A DNA stretch of 64,000 bases from Bremerella volcania (GCF_007748115.1 NZ_CP036289.1:868001-932000); one strand, 5' to 3'. Positions 46,959 to 56,120 are shown, counted from the stretch's first letter. The notes: generated by a model from the letters alone, not told the origin. A program made the numbers and translations.

Positions 46959-48490
46959 TATGGACGGTCCCCAACTCTGAAACCCAACTCCTTCAGATAC
47001 CCCTGCATCTGCTCTTGGACTTGGGCTAACTCGCCATCGAGTTCGTCAATCTCTTCTTGCACCGCCCGGATGTCGATCTCCTCTTCCTCTTCGAACGTGT
47101 CCACATAGCGGGGAATGTTCAAATTGAAATCGTTCTCTTTGATCTCATCGAAGTGGGCGACATAGGCGTACTTGTCTATGCTCTCCCGTGCGGTGTACGT
47201 GGCGACGATCTTTTCCAAGTGAGCGTCCGACAGCGACACCTGATTCTTGCCGTCCACGTATTCCCGACTGGCGTCGATGAAGACGACCGACTTGTCGGGC
47301 TTCTGCTTGCGGAAGACGAGAATGGCGGCGGGGATGCCGGTGCCGAAGAACAGGTTCGCCGGAAGACCGATCACGGCATCGAGCAGGTTTTCTTCGATGA
47401 GTTGCTGGCGAATCTTCCCTTCGGTCGAGCCACGGAACAGCACGCCATGCGGCACGACCACGCCGACCCGTCCGCTGGTCTCGGTGATCGTCTCAATCAT
47501 GTGCGAGATGAAGGCGAAGTCCCCTTTGCTCTTGGGCGGAATGCCTCGATGAAAGCGGTTGTAATGATCGGCACCCGCTTCGTCGGCTCCCCATTTGTCG
47601 AGCGAAAACGGCGGATTGGCGACGACGACTTCGAACTTCATCAGCCGGTCGTCGGAGAGGAGTTTGGGGTTGCGGATCGTGTCGCCCCATTCGATGCGGG
47701 CGTTGTCCATGCCGTGCAGGAACATGTTCATCTTGGCGAGTGCCCACGTCGCCCCGATGTTCTCCTGTCCCCACAGCGAGAAGTCTTTCGAGCCGACCTG
47801 ATTGCCGCACTTGATGAGTAGCGACCCCGACCCGCACGCCGGATCGCAGATGCGTTCTCCCGGCTGCGGATCGACCAGACGAGCGATGAGTTGCGAGACT
47901 TCAGGCGGTGTATAGAACTCGCCTGCTTTCTTTCCGGCCCCGGCTGCAAATCGGCCAATGAGGTACTCGTAGGCGTTGCCGATAACATCCATATTCCCGA
48001 CCCGGCTAGGACGCAGGTCGAGACGGGGATCGCTGAAATCTTCTAGCAGCGATTTGAGTCGGTTGTTTCTCTCCTTGGTCTGGCCAAGGCTGGCTTCCGA
48101 GTTGAAGTCGATGTTGCGGAAGACCCCTTCGAGCTTGGCCTTGTTGGAGTCTTCGATCTCATCGAGGACGGTGTTGATGATCTCGCCAATATTGGCGGCG
48201 TTCCGCTGTTCATAGAGCGACATGAACGTGCAATGAGCAGGCAAGACAAAACGCTCTCGCTTGAGTCGCCGCTGAATCCGCTCTTCGTCGTCACCGTACT
48301 CGGCTTTCAGTTGGTCGTAATGATCCTGCCAGACATCGGAGATGTATTTCACGAACAACATCACAAGGATGTAATTCTTGTACTCCGAGGGATCGACCGC
48401 TCCTCGGAAGGTATCACACGCTTTCCAAAGAATGCCGTTGATCTCAGCCTGCGAGACGGTCGCCGACGCTTTGCCGTTTCCGTTTGCCAT
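46958..48490 (-). CDS. hsdM: Type I restriction-modification methyltransferase
   Basis: This 510-residue N6-adenine methyltransferase has an HsdM N-terminal helical domain, SAM motif I DPACGSGSLLIK (about 217-228) and catalytic NPPF (about 289-292). A C-terminal helix tail follows (EEIDELDGELAQVQEQMQG). It is the first gene of the leftward operon hsdM-hsdS-hsdR-metallopeptidase. Length and motifs are those of an intact family member. The promoter must lie in the 48491-48786 gap, close to the tRNA. Confidence 0.95.
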   Translation of the reverse strand: MANGNGKASATVSQAEINGILWKACDTFRGAVDPSEYKNYILVMLFVKYISDVWQDHYDQLKAEYGDDEERIQRRLKRERFVLPAHCTFMSLYEQRNAANIGEIINTVLDEIEDSNKAKLEGVFRNIDFNSEASLGQTKERNNRLKSLLEDFSDPRLDLRPSRVGNMDVIGNAYEYLIGRFAAGAGKKAGEFYTPPEVSQLIARLVDPQPGERICDPACGSGSLLIKCGNQVGSKDFSLWGQENIGATWALAKMNMFLHGMDNARIEWGDTIRNPKLLSDDRLMKFEVVVANPPFSLDKWGADEAGADHYNRFHRGIPPKSKGDFAFISHMIETITETSGRVGVVVPHGVLFRGSTEGKIRQQLIEENLLDAVIGLPANLFFGTGIPAAILVFRKQKPDKSVVFIDASREYVDGKNQVSLSDAHLEKIVATYTARESIDKYAYVAHFDEIKENDFNLNIPRYVDTFEEEEEIDIRAVQEEIDELDGELAQVQEQMQGYLKELGFRVGDRP

Positions 48491-48697
48491 GTCGCCTCAT
48501 GCGTTCTATCGGTCAAGAAGTGGTACGGAAGAGGATATGCCCATCATTCCAGCTTCACCACGATAAAGCATTCCAAGGGCAACGCAACCATCGTGTGGTG
48601 CATCCCACGCAAGTGGGGCGATCAAGATGCCAAGGGGACCGGAAAGCTCGTCAGAAGCGGCGTGGGGAGATGTGGGGTGGTCGTTTTGGCGGCCCGA

Positions 48698-48745
48698 ATT
48701 TTACACACGGGCTTTCACACCATTTTACACACATTTTTGACACAC
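48698..48745. repeat. Direct repeats of TTTTACACAC
   Basis: The 11-base sequence attttacacac occurs at 48698-48708 and 48722-48732. Weaker versions tttcacacc lie at 48713 and ttttgacacac at 48735-48745. The spacing between the exact copies is 24 bases. They lie upstream of hsdM, so they could bind a regulator of the hsd operon, or the recombinase at an att arm. Confidence 0.5.
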
Positions 48746-48756
48746 AAGGCGTCGTC

Positions 48757-48783
48757 GTAAGTTGTTTCCAAATAAGAACTTAC
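48757..48783. repeat. Inverted repeat next to tRNA-Pro
   Basis: The 7-base arms gtaagtt and aacttac (48757-48763 and 48777-48783) are separated by 13 bases. They end three bases from the tRNA 3' end. In the minus direction they may form a weak tRNA terminator; they may instead be part of a recombinase binding site. Confidence 0.45.
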
Positions 48784-48785
48784 AA

Positions 48786-48796
48786 GTCGGGGTGAC
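48786..48796. other. Candidate right attachment site (in tRNA-Pro 3' end)
   Basis: The 11 bases gtcggggtgac equal those at 21642-21652. On the minus strand they cover the last part of the T stem, the acceptor 3' half and the discriminator base of tRNA-Pro. Together the two copies would bound a 27-kb element with the recombinase at the left and the restriction operon at the right. Confidence 0.45.
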
Positions 48797-48860
48797 ACGA
48801 TTTGAACGTGCGACCTCTGCGTCCCGAACGCAGCGCTCTACCAGGCTGAGCCACACCCCG
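48787..48860 (-). tRNA. tRNA-Pro (anticodon CGG)
   Basis: On the minus strand the 74 bases fold into a full cloverleaf. The acceptor is CGGGGTG/CACCCCG, the D arm GCTC/GAGC, and the anticodon stem CTGCG/CGCAG with loop TTCGGGA (anticodon CGG). The T arm is GCACG/CGTGT with loop TTCAAAT. The discriminator is A and CCA is not encoded. All stems pair, so it appears intact. Confidence 0.93.
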
Positions 48861-48937
48861 ATGGGTTACGGGCAACCATGTGGATGTGGTGAATGCCCGC
48901 TGAAGATTTGGATTTTAATCCGCTGCGGAAGGTTCGG

Positions 48938-50707
48938 TCAACCTGACTGGCTGGCCGGAATCTTCGACTCGGTGGGCTTCCAGGCAACCAGTTGCAGCTC
49001 GACATTGCTTCGGCCGCGGAATGTGTTGATCACCGGATGATAGGCGATATCGAGCGGGCCATCGGTTGCTTCCAACTCGTCGGCCCATTCGCCTCGGCCG
49101 AAGGCGACGCCTCGGATTTTCACGCCGTGATGTTCCAACTGAATGGCCAGGTGCCGTTCGCCGCCGCCGATCTTTCTCGGTGGGGCTGCCAGTTTGGCTC
49201 CGGTGGCACACATCAAGGGCCGAGGGTTGCTTTGGCCGAACGGGCCTAGCTGGTCGATCTGTTCGACGATCTGACGAGTCAACTGCGTGAACGGGGCTTC
49301 GGCGTCGATCACTAGTTCGGAAACGCGGTCTTCGTCGGTGACGTTTGCGGCGGCGTATTCGCAGAACTCGTGGCGGAAGTTTTCGATTTGTGATTCATCG
49401 ATTTGCAGACCGGCTGCCGCGGCGTGGCCACCGTGTCCCAGTAATAAGTGGTCGCAGGCCTGGAGCGCCTCGTGAAGGTTCAAGCCATTGGCCGAACGGC
49501 ACGAACCGACGCCTGGTTTCACGCCTGCTTCGTCCAAGGCGATCATCACCACCGGGCGATTGTACTTGTCGGAAAGTCGACCGGCGACGATACCGATGAT
49601 GCCGGGGTGCCAGCCGTGGCCGGCGAGGACGAGCGCCGGGTCGTTTTCCGGATCGAACTCGTCTTTGATCTGTTTCGTGGCGGCCAATTGAACGCTGCGT
49701 TCCAAGCTCGAACGGCTATCGTTGAGCTGATGCAGATAGTCGGCCAAGGCGGCTGCCCGTTCGTTGGAATCGGTCGTCAGCAACTCGATCGCCAGTTGGG
49801 CTTGTCCCAGTCGCCCGGCCGCGTTGAGACGTGGTGCCAGAGTGAAACCGATGTCGTCACTGGCCAGGCTGGGCTTATCGCTGAGGCCGGTGACTTTAGC
49901 CAGCGCGCTCACGCCAGGCACGGGAAACTCGCGGAGGCAGTTCAGGCCATGACGCACCAACAGGCGGTTTTCATCGGTCAAGGGAACAACGTCCGCGACC
50001 GTACCGATCGAGGCCAGTCCCACGGCCGACAATAAATAGTTCTTGTAGCGATCGGTGACGCGTTTGGAATCGCATTCCAGTTGGCACAGCGCCCAGGCAA
50101 GCTTCAGCGCGACGCCAGCTCCACATAGTCCGCCGAACGGATAGTTCGTCCCCGGCAGACGTGGATGGACCAGCACCTTGGCATCGGGAAGTTGATCCCC
50201 CATTTCGTGATGGTCGGTAACGATCAGTTCCAGTCCCAACTCTTTGGCATGCTGGGCTTCGGCCACGCTGGCGATGCCGCAGTCGACGGTGATGACCAGG
50301 TCGGTCTCGCGCTCGGCCAGCTTGTCTAAGGCCTCGTTGTTCAGGCCGTATCCTTCGTCGATGCGATGCGGAACGTAGTACGAAACGGACGCTCCCATCA
50401 GCTTCAAGCAGCGATACAGAATGGCGGTCGACGTGATGCCGTCGGCGTCGTAGTCGCCGTAAATGGTGATCTTTTTGTCGCAGTGGGCAGCGGCGTGGAT
50501 GACGGCGGCGGCTTCCTTTACGCCGGGGAGAAGTTCCGGATCGCGGAGGCCGGATAGCTTGGCGTCGAGGAATTCGCGGGCCGCTTCGGCGTCTCGGATG
50601 CCACGGCAAACCAGCAATTGGGCAACCACCGGAGGAATGCTAGCGGCTCGTTCCAGAGAGCGGACGATGGAAATATCGTGCGGTAGAATTCGCCAGGTCG
50701 CATCCAT
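48938..50707 (-). CDS. recJ: Single-stranded-DNA-specific exonuclease RecJ
   Basis: This 589-residue member of the DHH phosphoesterase family has metal-site motifs GDYDADGIT (about 82-90), VDCGIAS, VTDHHEMGD (about 165) and a C-terminal DHHA1 GHGGHAAAAG motif. It degrades single-stranded DNA 5'-3' in mismatch and recombinational repair. It lies outside the candidate element, directly after tRNA-Pro on the same strand. Length is normal for the family. Confidence 0.93.
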   Translation of the reverse strand: MDATWRILPHDISIVRSLERAASIPPVVAQLLVCRGIRDAEAAREFLDAKLSGLRDPELLPGVKEAAAVIHAAAHCDKKITIYGDYDADGITSTAILYRCLKLMGASVSYYVPHRIDEGYGLNNEALDKLAERETDLVITVDCGIASVAEAQHAKELGLELIVTDHHEMGDQLPDAKVLVHPRLPGTNYPFGGLCGAGVALKLAWALCQLECDSKRVTDRYKNYLLSAVGLASIGTVADVVPLTDENRLLVRHGLNCLREFPVPGVSALAKVTGLSDKPSLASDDIGFTLAPRLNAAGRLGQAQLAIELLTTDSNERAAALADYLHQLNDSRSSLERSVQLAATKQIKDEFDPENDPALVLAGHGWHPGIIGIVAGRLSDKYNRPVVMIALDEAGVKPGVGSCRSANGLNLHEALQACDHLLLGHGGHAAAAGLQIDESQIENFRHEFCEYAAANVTDEDRVSELVIDAEAPFTQLTRQIVEQIDQLGPFGQSNPRPLMCATGAKLAAPPRKIGGGERHLAIQLEHHGVKIRGVAFGRGEWADELEATDGPLDIAYHPVINTFRGRSNVELQLVAWKPTESKIPASQSG

Positions 50708-50845
50708 GAATCGGGGATCGCTCCATCAGTCGAGAAAAGAGGTAGGCCAAAACCCAGATTATCAAGAGAATGCCGTCAATTGCCAGCCCCAAAGTGAGAA
50801 GGTTTGGTCTACTGCTGGTGCTTGGGAACGGTCGGCGCATACAAG

Positions 50846-50873
50846 AAGCCGGATCCTGGGGAACCGGCCTTTT
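50846..50873. terminator. Terminator-like hairpin between recJ and rpmG
   Basis: The stem aagccgg / ccggcctt is followed by TTTTC on the plus strand; on the minus strand the T tract is weak (CTTCTTG). It probably ends rpmG transcription on the minus strand or works in both directions. Confidence 0.45.
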
Positions 50874-50926
50874 CGCTGTGGGCAACTTCTCGCGGCGTGG
50901 CGATAGGGGCACGCGACAGCGCGAGC

Positions 50927-51091
50927 TTATTTCTTCTTTTCAGCGTGAACCGTGTGCTTACGCAGACGGGGGCAGTACTTCTTCAGGCGAAGCTTTTCAC
51001 CACCTGGCTTGCGGCGGAGCGAGTAGTTGTAGTCGCCCGTTTCTTCGCAAACGAGAAATACAGTTTCAGCTTTTTTATTCTTCTTGGCCAT
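50927..51091 (-). CDS. rpmG: 50S ribosomal protein L33
   Basis: The gene encodes 54 residues from ATG 51091 to TAA 50927. The sequence shows the bL33 pattern: [18 protein letters not shown], then [16 protein letters not shown]. This is the form with a single cysteine early and one late, so probably not a CXXC zinc-binding form. It is too short to be seen in routine long-frame lists. Ordinary core gene. Confidence 0.93.
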   Translation of the reverse strand: MAKKNKKAETVFLVCEETGDYNYSLRRKPGGEKLRLKKYCPRLRKHTVHAEKKK

Positions 51092-51601
51092 GGCTGGGAC
51101 CAATTACCTGCTATACGGTCTACAGATTGATTTGTCGAAACCCTAGTTTTTAGCAAACGGCTCCCTTTATGGGAAGGGCCGAAGGCTCGTTGCCGGGGAA
51201 CTTCGTACCAGTTTCCCGGGGCTCATGAAAAAAGTCGAGAAATCTAAACGACCGAGAGTACATGCATAGGGGAAATTCGTTCCTCTCCATGTAAAGATTC
51301 GCAATAAACTGCCGTTTAGGATGCGAATAAGACAGAGAACACGAAAACTCATCCATGCCACATTGCTGACAGGACGGTTGCCACCCTTGGTGGGGGTGTT
51401 GTGAAGGTTCGTTCACCGTAGAATGCTTTTAGTGATGAATCTCCTCCACTTTGCCACCCATTGGTGAACTGGTATCGGCTAACTTCAAGGCCCTTTTCTT
51501 TCCTTGAAGGCCGGATCCATGTGTCGCGTAAAGCGTGACCATGTAATGAGTTATTGGTCTCCGCTTCTAGCGTGAAGCGACGAATTCCACGGAGAATTGA
51601 A
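51092..51601. other. Intergenic region upstream of the squalene-repeat genes
   Basis: No supported gene. A hairpin (ccggggaac / gtttcccgg, 51193-51219) with one wobble pair lies in the middle; its function is unknown. The right half presumably holds the promoter of the following gene. Confidence 0.4.
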
Positions 51602-53119
51602 ATGGCTCAAGTTGACGCTGATCAAGAATCGCATGAAGAACATGAAGAACAGAAGCCAAAAATCGCCACGCGCTTCATGTTGTTTACGGCCGTTCCTTCC
51701 TGGCTGATCAGCTTGGTTGTTCACCTGGTGTTCTTCCTGATCTTGCTGACGATCTTCATGCCGCCGGTCAAGAAGGATAAACGCACCCTGACCATCAACG
51801 ATTCCGCCGACGCGGAGGAAATTGAAGAACTGGTCATGGAAGAGTTCGAGCCGATCGACGAGCAGACGCTTGAGTTCGACGACCCACCCGAGCAGCCTGA
51901 AGAGGCCATCTTGAGCGACGAGATCGTCGTCTCCGAATTCCAGGAAGAAATGGCCGCCACGCAGATGGTCGAGCTGAGTGACTTCGCCGAAGAGACCATG
52001 CCTTTTTCCGACATCATGAGCGAAGTGGCTGGCGTCGATGGCAATGCGACTTCCGGTCGCGGTCAGGCCACGCGTACCCAGATGCTGCGGGAAAATGGTG
52101 GTACCGGGGCCAGCGAACAGGCCGTGGTATGGGGTATTCAATGGATCGCCGAGCATCAGCTGAAAGATGGTACCTGGAGCTTCGATCACCGCCGCGGAGC
52201 CAAGAAGCCTGGCAGCAAGGACTGGGGATCGTTTGGCGACTCTCCGCGTGCCGCGACGGCGATGGCACTGTTGCCGTTCCTTGGCTCAGGCATCACTCAT
52301 AAAGAAGGCAAGTATAAGAAGCAGGTCGAAGCTGGTCTCGGCTCGTTGATCAAGCTGATGGAAGTCCGCGGCGATACCGGTAGCTTCCGTGAGCAGGAAG
52401 GCAACATGTATTCGCACGGCCTGGCGACCATCGCCGTCTGCGAAGCGTACGCCATGACGCAGGACAAGAACCTGTTGGGCCCTGCTCAGTACTCCATCAA
52501 TTACATTCAAGCCGCTCAAGACCCCGTCGGTGGTGGATGGCGTTATCAGCCTCGACAGCCTGGGGACACTTCGGTGGTGGGTTGGCAGTTGATGGGACTT
52601 AAAAGTGGTCACATGGGCTACCTGAGCGTTCGTAAGAACACGATCGCCGGCGCGATCAAGTTCCTCGATTCGGTCCAGACCAAGAACGGTGCCGCCTACG
52701 GTTACGCCGATGCCGGCAACAAGCCGTCGATGAACGCCGTGGGGCTGCTCTGCCGCATGTACACCGGTTGGAAGAAAGAGAACCCAGCCCTGCAGCAAGG
52801 CGTGAAGGACCTGGGTGCCCGCGGACCGAGCCTGGGGAACAACTCCGACATGTACTATAACTACTACGCGACCCAGGTCATGCGTCAGTATGGTGGTCCG
52901 GAGTGGGAAACCTGGAACGAGAAGATGCGTGAATTCCTGATCAAGCAGCAGGTTCCCCAAGGTCAGGCTGAAGCGGGCAGCTGGCACTTCAACGGCCCGC
53001 ATACCGAACGGGGCGGACGCTTGTACAACACCTCGCTTTCGCTGTTGACTCTGGAGGTTTACTACCGCCACCTGCCGATCTACAAAGCGAGTGCTTCCGA
53101 GGAAGACTTCCCGCTGTAG
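51602..53119 (+). CDS. Membrane-anchored prenyltransferase/squalene-oxidase-repeat protein (1)
   Basis: The start is ATG 51602, with GGAG ahead of it. The 505-residue product has an N-terminal membrane segment (about 35-57, SWLISLVVHLVFFLILLTIF), an acidic linker (about 58-120) and an alpha/alpha-toroid repeat domain (about 150-500). Repeat motifs include LKDGTWSFDHR and GGGWRYQPRQPGD. The fold resembles squalene-hopene cyclases, but no clear DxDD catalytic motif was seen. Paralogous to the next gene. Such tandem pairs are common in planctomycetes; their role is unknown. Confidence 0.82.
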   Translation: MAQVDADQESHEEHEEQKPKIATRFMLFTAVPSWLISLVVHLVFFLILLTIFMPPVKKDKRTLTINDSADAEEIEELVMEEFEPIDEQTLEFDDPPEQPEEAILSDEIVVSEFQEEMAATQMVELSDFAEETMPFSDIMSEVAGVDGNATSGRGQATRTQMLRENGGTGASEQAVVWGIQWIAEHQLKDGTWSFDHRRGAKKPGSKDWGSFGDSPRAATAMALLPFLGSGITHKEGKYKKQVEAGLGSLIKLMEVRGDTGSFREQEGNMYSHGLATIAVCEAYAMTQDKNLLGPAQYSINYIQAAQDPVGGGWRYQPRQPGDTSVVGWQLMGLKSGHMGYLSVRKNTIAGAIKFLDSVQTKNGAAYGYADAGNKPSMNAVGLLCRMYTGWKKENPALQQGVKDLGARGPSLGNNSDMYYNYYATQVMRQYGGPEWETWNEKMREFLIKQQVPQGQAEAGSWHFNGPHTERGGRLYNTSLSLLTLEVYYRHLPIYKASASEEDFPL

Positions 53120-53148
53120 TCGATACGATCGATTCAATCGAACCTGGA

Positions 53149-53187
53149 AAACCTCGCTGCAGGCAAGCGACTGCCGGCGAGGTTTTT
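53149..53187 (+). terminator. Rho-independent terminator
   Basis: The stem aacctcgc / gcgaggtt, with an inner ggca/tgcc pair, is followed by TTTTTTG. It lies 29 bases after the squalene-repeat gene. Confidence 0.85.
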
Positions 53188-53263
53188 TGTTGCGCGGGTA
53201 GGAAGGGATTCTGGCCTATAGTTTTCCGTTTTCAGCCAGTACTAGCCAAGGCAGCCTAGTCGC

Positions 53264-54796
53264 TTGCAAGCCAATACTTCCAGCGCGAGTCAAGACGTTG
53301 CGTCCCAGAACGGGGCAGCCGTACCCGATGCGCGCGTGCGGTTTCGCTTTCGCAAGCTGGTCTTGCTTTCGATGGACCGCATCAAGGGGGGCATCAGCTT
53401 CTTTGCCAGTGCCGCGGTTCACTTCATCCTGCTGATCATCCTGGCACTGTGGGTCGCTCCGACGGGGCCTGGTGGCAACTCTGGCGAGATCACCTTGTTG
53501 CCTTACGAACAGCCGCCAGAAGATCTCTCGATCATCCAGACGGTCACGCCGATCGAGATCAGCACCGCTCTCGATACCATGCAGCAAGAGCTGCAAACCG
53601 ACTCGGCCGCGGCCGGCGAGCTGACCAAGCTGACCGAGCCGCTACCCAATCAAATGGCTACCAATAGTCAGGCCGCCACCTTAGAGACGAGGAGCGATCT
53701 GCAGAAGAACTTGCCGTGGCAGATGGCCATCCCCTCGAAAACGGGGGGCGGCTTTCAAGGGCGAAATGGTGAACTTCAGAAAGAGTTACTCTCGGCACGC
53801 GGCGGCTCGCCGGCAACCGAGGACGCCGTCGAACGGGCGCTGCGGTGGATCGCCGCTCATCAGCTGCCGGACGGTTCGTGGAGCTTCAATCATCATGAGG
53901 TCGAGGTTGGCAAGTTGAGTCCCAACCCTGGCGAACCATTGACGCGGACCGGCGCGACCGGGTTGGCCCTGTTGCCATTTCTTGGCAAGGGATATACGCA
54001 TAGGAACGAAAACCCTTATCGAGATCAGATCGAACAGGGGCTCTACTTTTTACGTGCCAATATGATCATCGGCCCCAACGGTGGTGACCTGCAGGATGGT
54101 TCGATGTACGGGCACGGACTGGCGACGCTGGCGCTGTGCGAAGCGTACGCGATGACCGGTGATCCGGCATTGCGCACCGAAGCCACCGAGGCCGTTCACT
54201 TCATCGAATACGCCCAGCACGACCAAGGGGGCTGGCGTTACCAACCCAAGCAGCCCGGCGACATCAGCGTGTTCGGCTGGCAGCTGATGGCGCTCAAGAG
54301 CGCGCTGCTGGGGGACATTAAGGTGGATAGTTCCACGATCGGGATGGCCGAGTTCTGGCTGGATCGCGTGCAGCAGGCCGACGGCGCGTACTACGGCTAT
54401 CAGCATCCGGGGAAGATGGTTTCCCCCACGTCGATCGGGCTGCTTTGCCGAATGTACCTGGGGTGGCCGAAAGAAGATCCCCGCATGCATCGCGGGGTCG
54501 ACTTTCTGTCGGACGAAGGACCGTCGAAGACCGACATGTATTACAACTACTACGCCACCAACGTGCTGTGCCACTACGGCGGCCCCCAGTGGGAAGGCTG
54601 GAACGACGAGCTGAAGGCCTACCTGATCAAGACCCAGTCGCGCAAGGGATACACGACCGGCAGTTGGTACTTCGACGAAAAGCGCTCGCGCGTTGGTGGG
54701 CGATTGTACGTAACGTGTCTCTCGGCGATGATCTTGGAAGTCTATTATCGCCACATGCCACTCTACTCGGAGAAGTCGCTTGACTTCACATTCTGA
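53264..54796 (+). CDS. Membrane-anchored prenyltransferase/squalene-oxidase-repeat protein (2)
   Basis: The start is a TTG (53264), with AAGG about 12 bases upstream; a start at ATG 53372 is also possible. The 510-residue product has an N-terminal membrane segment (about 47-66, ASAAVHFILLIILALWVAP) and a repeat domain with LPDGSWSFNHH and GGWRYQPKQPGD, like its neighbour. The two share the same layout and probably arose by duplication. Its end overlaps the start of the HisA-like gene. Confidence 0.78.
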   Translation: MQANTSSASQDVASQNGAAVPDARVRFRFRKLVLLSMDRIKGGISFFASAAVHFILLIILALWVAPTGPGGNSGEITLLPYEQPPEDLSIIQTVTPIEISTALDTMQQELQTDSAAAGELTKLTEPLPNQMATNSQAATLETRSDLQKNLPWQMAIPSKTGGGFQGRNGELQKELLSARGGSPATEDAVERALRWIAAHQLPDGSWSFNHHEVEVGKLSPNPGEPLTRTGATGLALLPFLGKGYTHRNENPYRDQIEQGLYFLRANMIIGPNGGDLQDGSMYGHGLATLALCEAYAMTGDPALRTEATEAVHFIEYAQHDQGGWRYQPKQPGDISVFGWQLMALKSALLGDIKVDSSTIGMAEFWLDRVQQADGAYYGYQHPGKMVSPTSIGLLCRMYLGWPKEDPRMHRGVDFLSDEGPSKTDMYYNYYATNVLCHYGGPQWEGWNDELKAYLIKTQSRKGYTTGSWYFDEKRSRVGGRLYVTCLSAMILEVYYRHMPLYSEKSLDFTF

Positions 54797-55544
54797 TCGA
54801 CCTGCCTGGTACGACGCCATTTTGCCGGTGATTGACCTGCGACATGGCCAGGTCGTGCGAGGCATTGCAGGGCGGCGCGATGAGTATCAGCCGGTTGAGT
54901 CCCGCTATGCCGATGATTCGCGCCCAGGCAGCATTGCCCATGTCTATGCATCTCAGTTTGGGTTTCAGGACTGTTATGTGGCGGACCTGGGCGCGATTCT
55001 TGACGGGCAGATTGATGTCGCCGCGCTCGAAGCGATCGCTGTCCAGGGGCTGAAGGTTTGGTTGGATGCCGGCATCGGCAACGTGCGCCAGTGGCAGGCA
55101 AGTGAAGAGGCCCTCCGTGATTGGCGTCCTTACCGCTGGGTCGTGGGGCTCGAGTCTCTAGAGAGTTGGCAGACGCTGGAAGAACTGCTCGCGTGCATCT
55201 CGCCGGAGCGGCTCGTCTTCAGCTTGGACATGAAAGACGGTCGGCCGATGAGCACTCGCGAAGCGTTTATTGACCAATCCCCAGAGCAAATCTCGCGGCA
55301 TGCGGCAGAGCTGGGTGTGAAGTCGATGATCCTGCTCGACCTGGCAGCCGTTGGCCAGGGAGAGGGAAGCCAGACGGAATCGCTCATGCAGACCCTCCAG
55401 GAAGAGCTGCCGGATGTCGAGCTGATCGGGGGTGGCGGCATGAGCTGGCCTGACGACATCGAGGCGCTCGCCCAGCATGGGGCCGCGCGAATCTTGGTGG
55501 CCTCGGCGCTGCACGACGGGCGGATCGCGCCGCTTGGCCGGTAG
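54780..55544 (+). CDS. HisA-like TIM-barrel protein
   Basis: The start is TTG 54780, with GGAG seven bases upstream, overlapping the previous gene by 17 bases. The 254-residue product has a HisA/HisF-like beta-barrel pattern: ILPVIDLRHGQVVRG, YVADLGAILDG, VWLDAGIGN, and LIGGGGMS with ILVASALHDGRI near the end. It is related to HisA but is not clearly the histidine-pathway enzyme; HisA-related proteins of unknown or archaeal cofactor pathways have a similar look. It is translationally coupled to the second squalene-repeat gene. Confidence 0.78.
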   Translation: MTSHSDRPAWYDAILPVIDLRHGQVVRGIAGRRDEYQPVESRYADDSRPGSIAHVYASQFGFQDCYVADLGAILDGQIDVAALEAIAVQGLKVWLDAGIGNVRQWQASEEALRDWRPYRWVVGLESLESWQTLEELLACISPERLVFSLDMKDGRPMSTREAFIDQSPEQISRHAAELGVKSMILLDLAAVGQGEGSQTESLMQTLQEELPDVELIGGGGMSWPDDIEALAQHGAARILVASALHDGRIAPLGR

Positions 55545-56120
55545 CCCCCAATTATTTTTTTGGGGGGAGATCAAAAATTTTCTGCCGCCTTGTGGGGGAA
55601 AGCTGGGCAAGATCGATTGAGTTGGAAGCTTAATCGAGTGTCCCATGGTTGCCCCCGCCAGGCAGCGAGTCGAACGGTAGCCGGACCGATTCCCTTAGGG
55701 CTTTCCAATGGAAGTCAGTTTTCCACAAGTCACTTCTTGCGGTTTAGATCCGCAGAGAGACAAACGGGATTGAGAATGCGGAGTTCCCGCAGGTCATTTT
55801 AAGTGGTCGAATCTCCCCTTGCTGCGTGAACGCAAGGCATTATCATTTCTGTTGTCGAGCTGGTCACCCCACCATGCACTGATTGTTCTGGAAAGATTAC
55901 CCAGGCAGGCTTCGCCGCATCGACTTTGGCAGGCCTACCTCTTGGTTGCGACCATCTTTCACTCGGACACTAACGCAGAGCACGCACCCAGTCACTCCGA
56001 GATTTTTCCCACAATTACATTACGCGGGGGACATTCGACACTGACATTGTGATAGTTTTCACAAAGCCCTCCTGGCAAGTGTGTTGAACCATAGCCTCCC
56101 AAGCGGGAGTGAGGCCCAAG
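55545..56120. other. Intergenic region and nqr promoter region
   Basis: No supported gene in 576 bp. A hairpin with stem cccccaa / ttggggg (55545-55566) follows the HisA-like stop. The right part must hold the promoter and leader of the nqr operon; no riboswitch or operator could be recognised. Confidence 0.5.

Larger units (their letters stand above)
48491..48786. other. Promoter region of the hsd operon and right end of the candidate element
   Basis: No supported gene. The region holds the repeated TTTTACACAC motif, an inverted repeat next to the tRNA, and presumably the hsdM promoter. Short open frames on the plus strand lack recognisable proteins. Confidence 0.5.

Noticed and set aside
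48233-48760. Open frame on the plus strand across the hsdM start and the gap to the tRNA
   Set aside because: It runs antisense to hsdM and has no recognisable product.
50640-50912. Possible small membrane protein on the minus strand between recJ and rpmG
   Set aside because: It overlaps the start of recJ and lacks a convincing start site; the hydrophobic stretch alone is weak evidence.
51551-52189. Open frame on the minus strand over the first squalene-repeat gene
   Set aside because: Antisense to a well-supported gene; low complexity translation.
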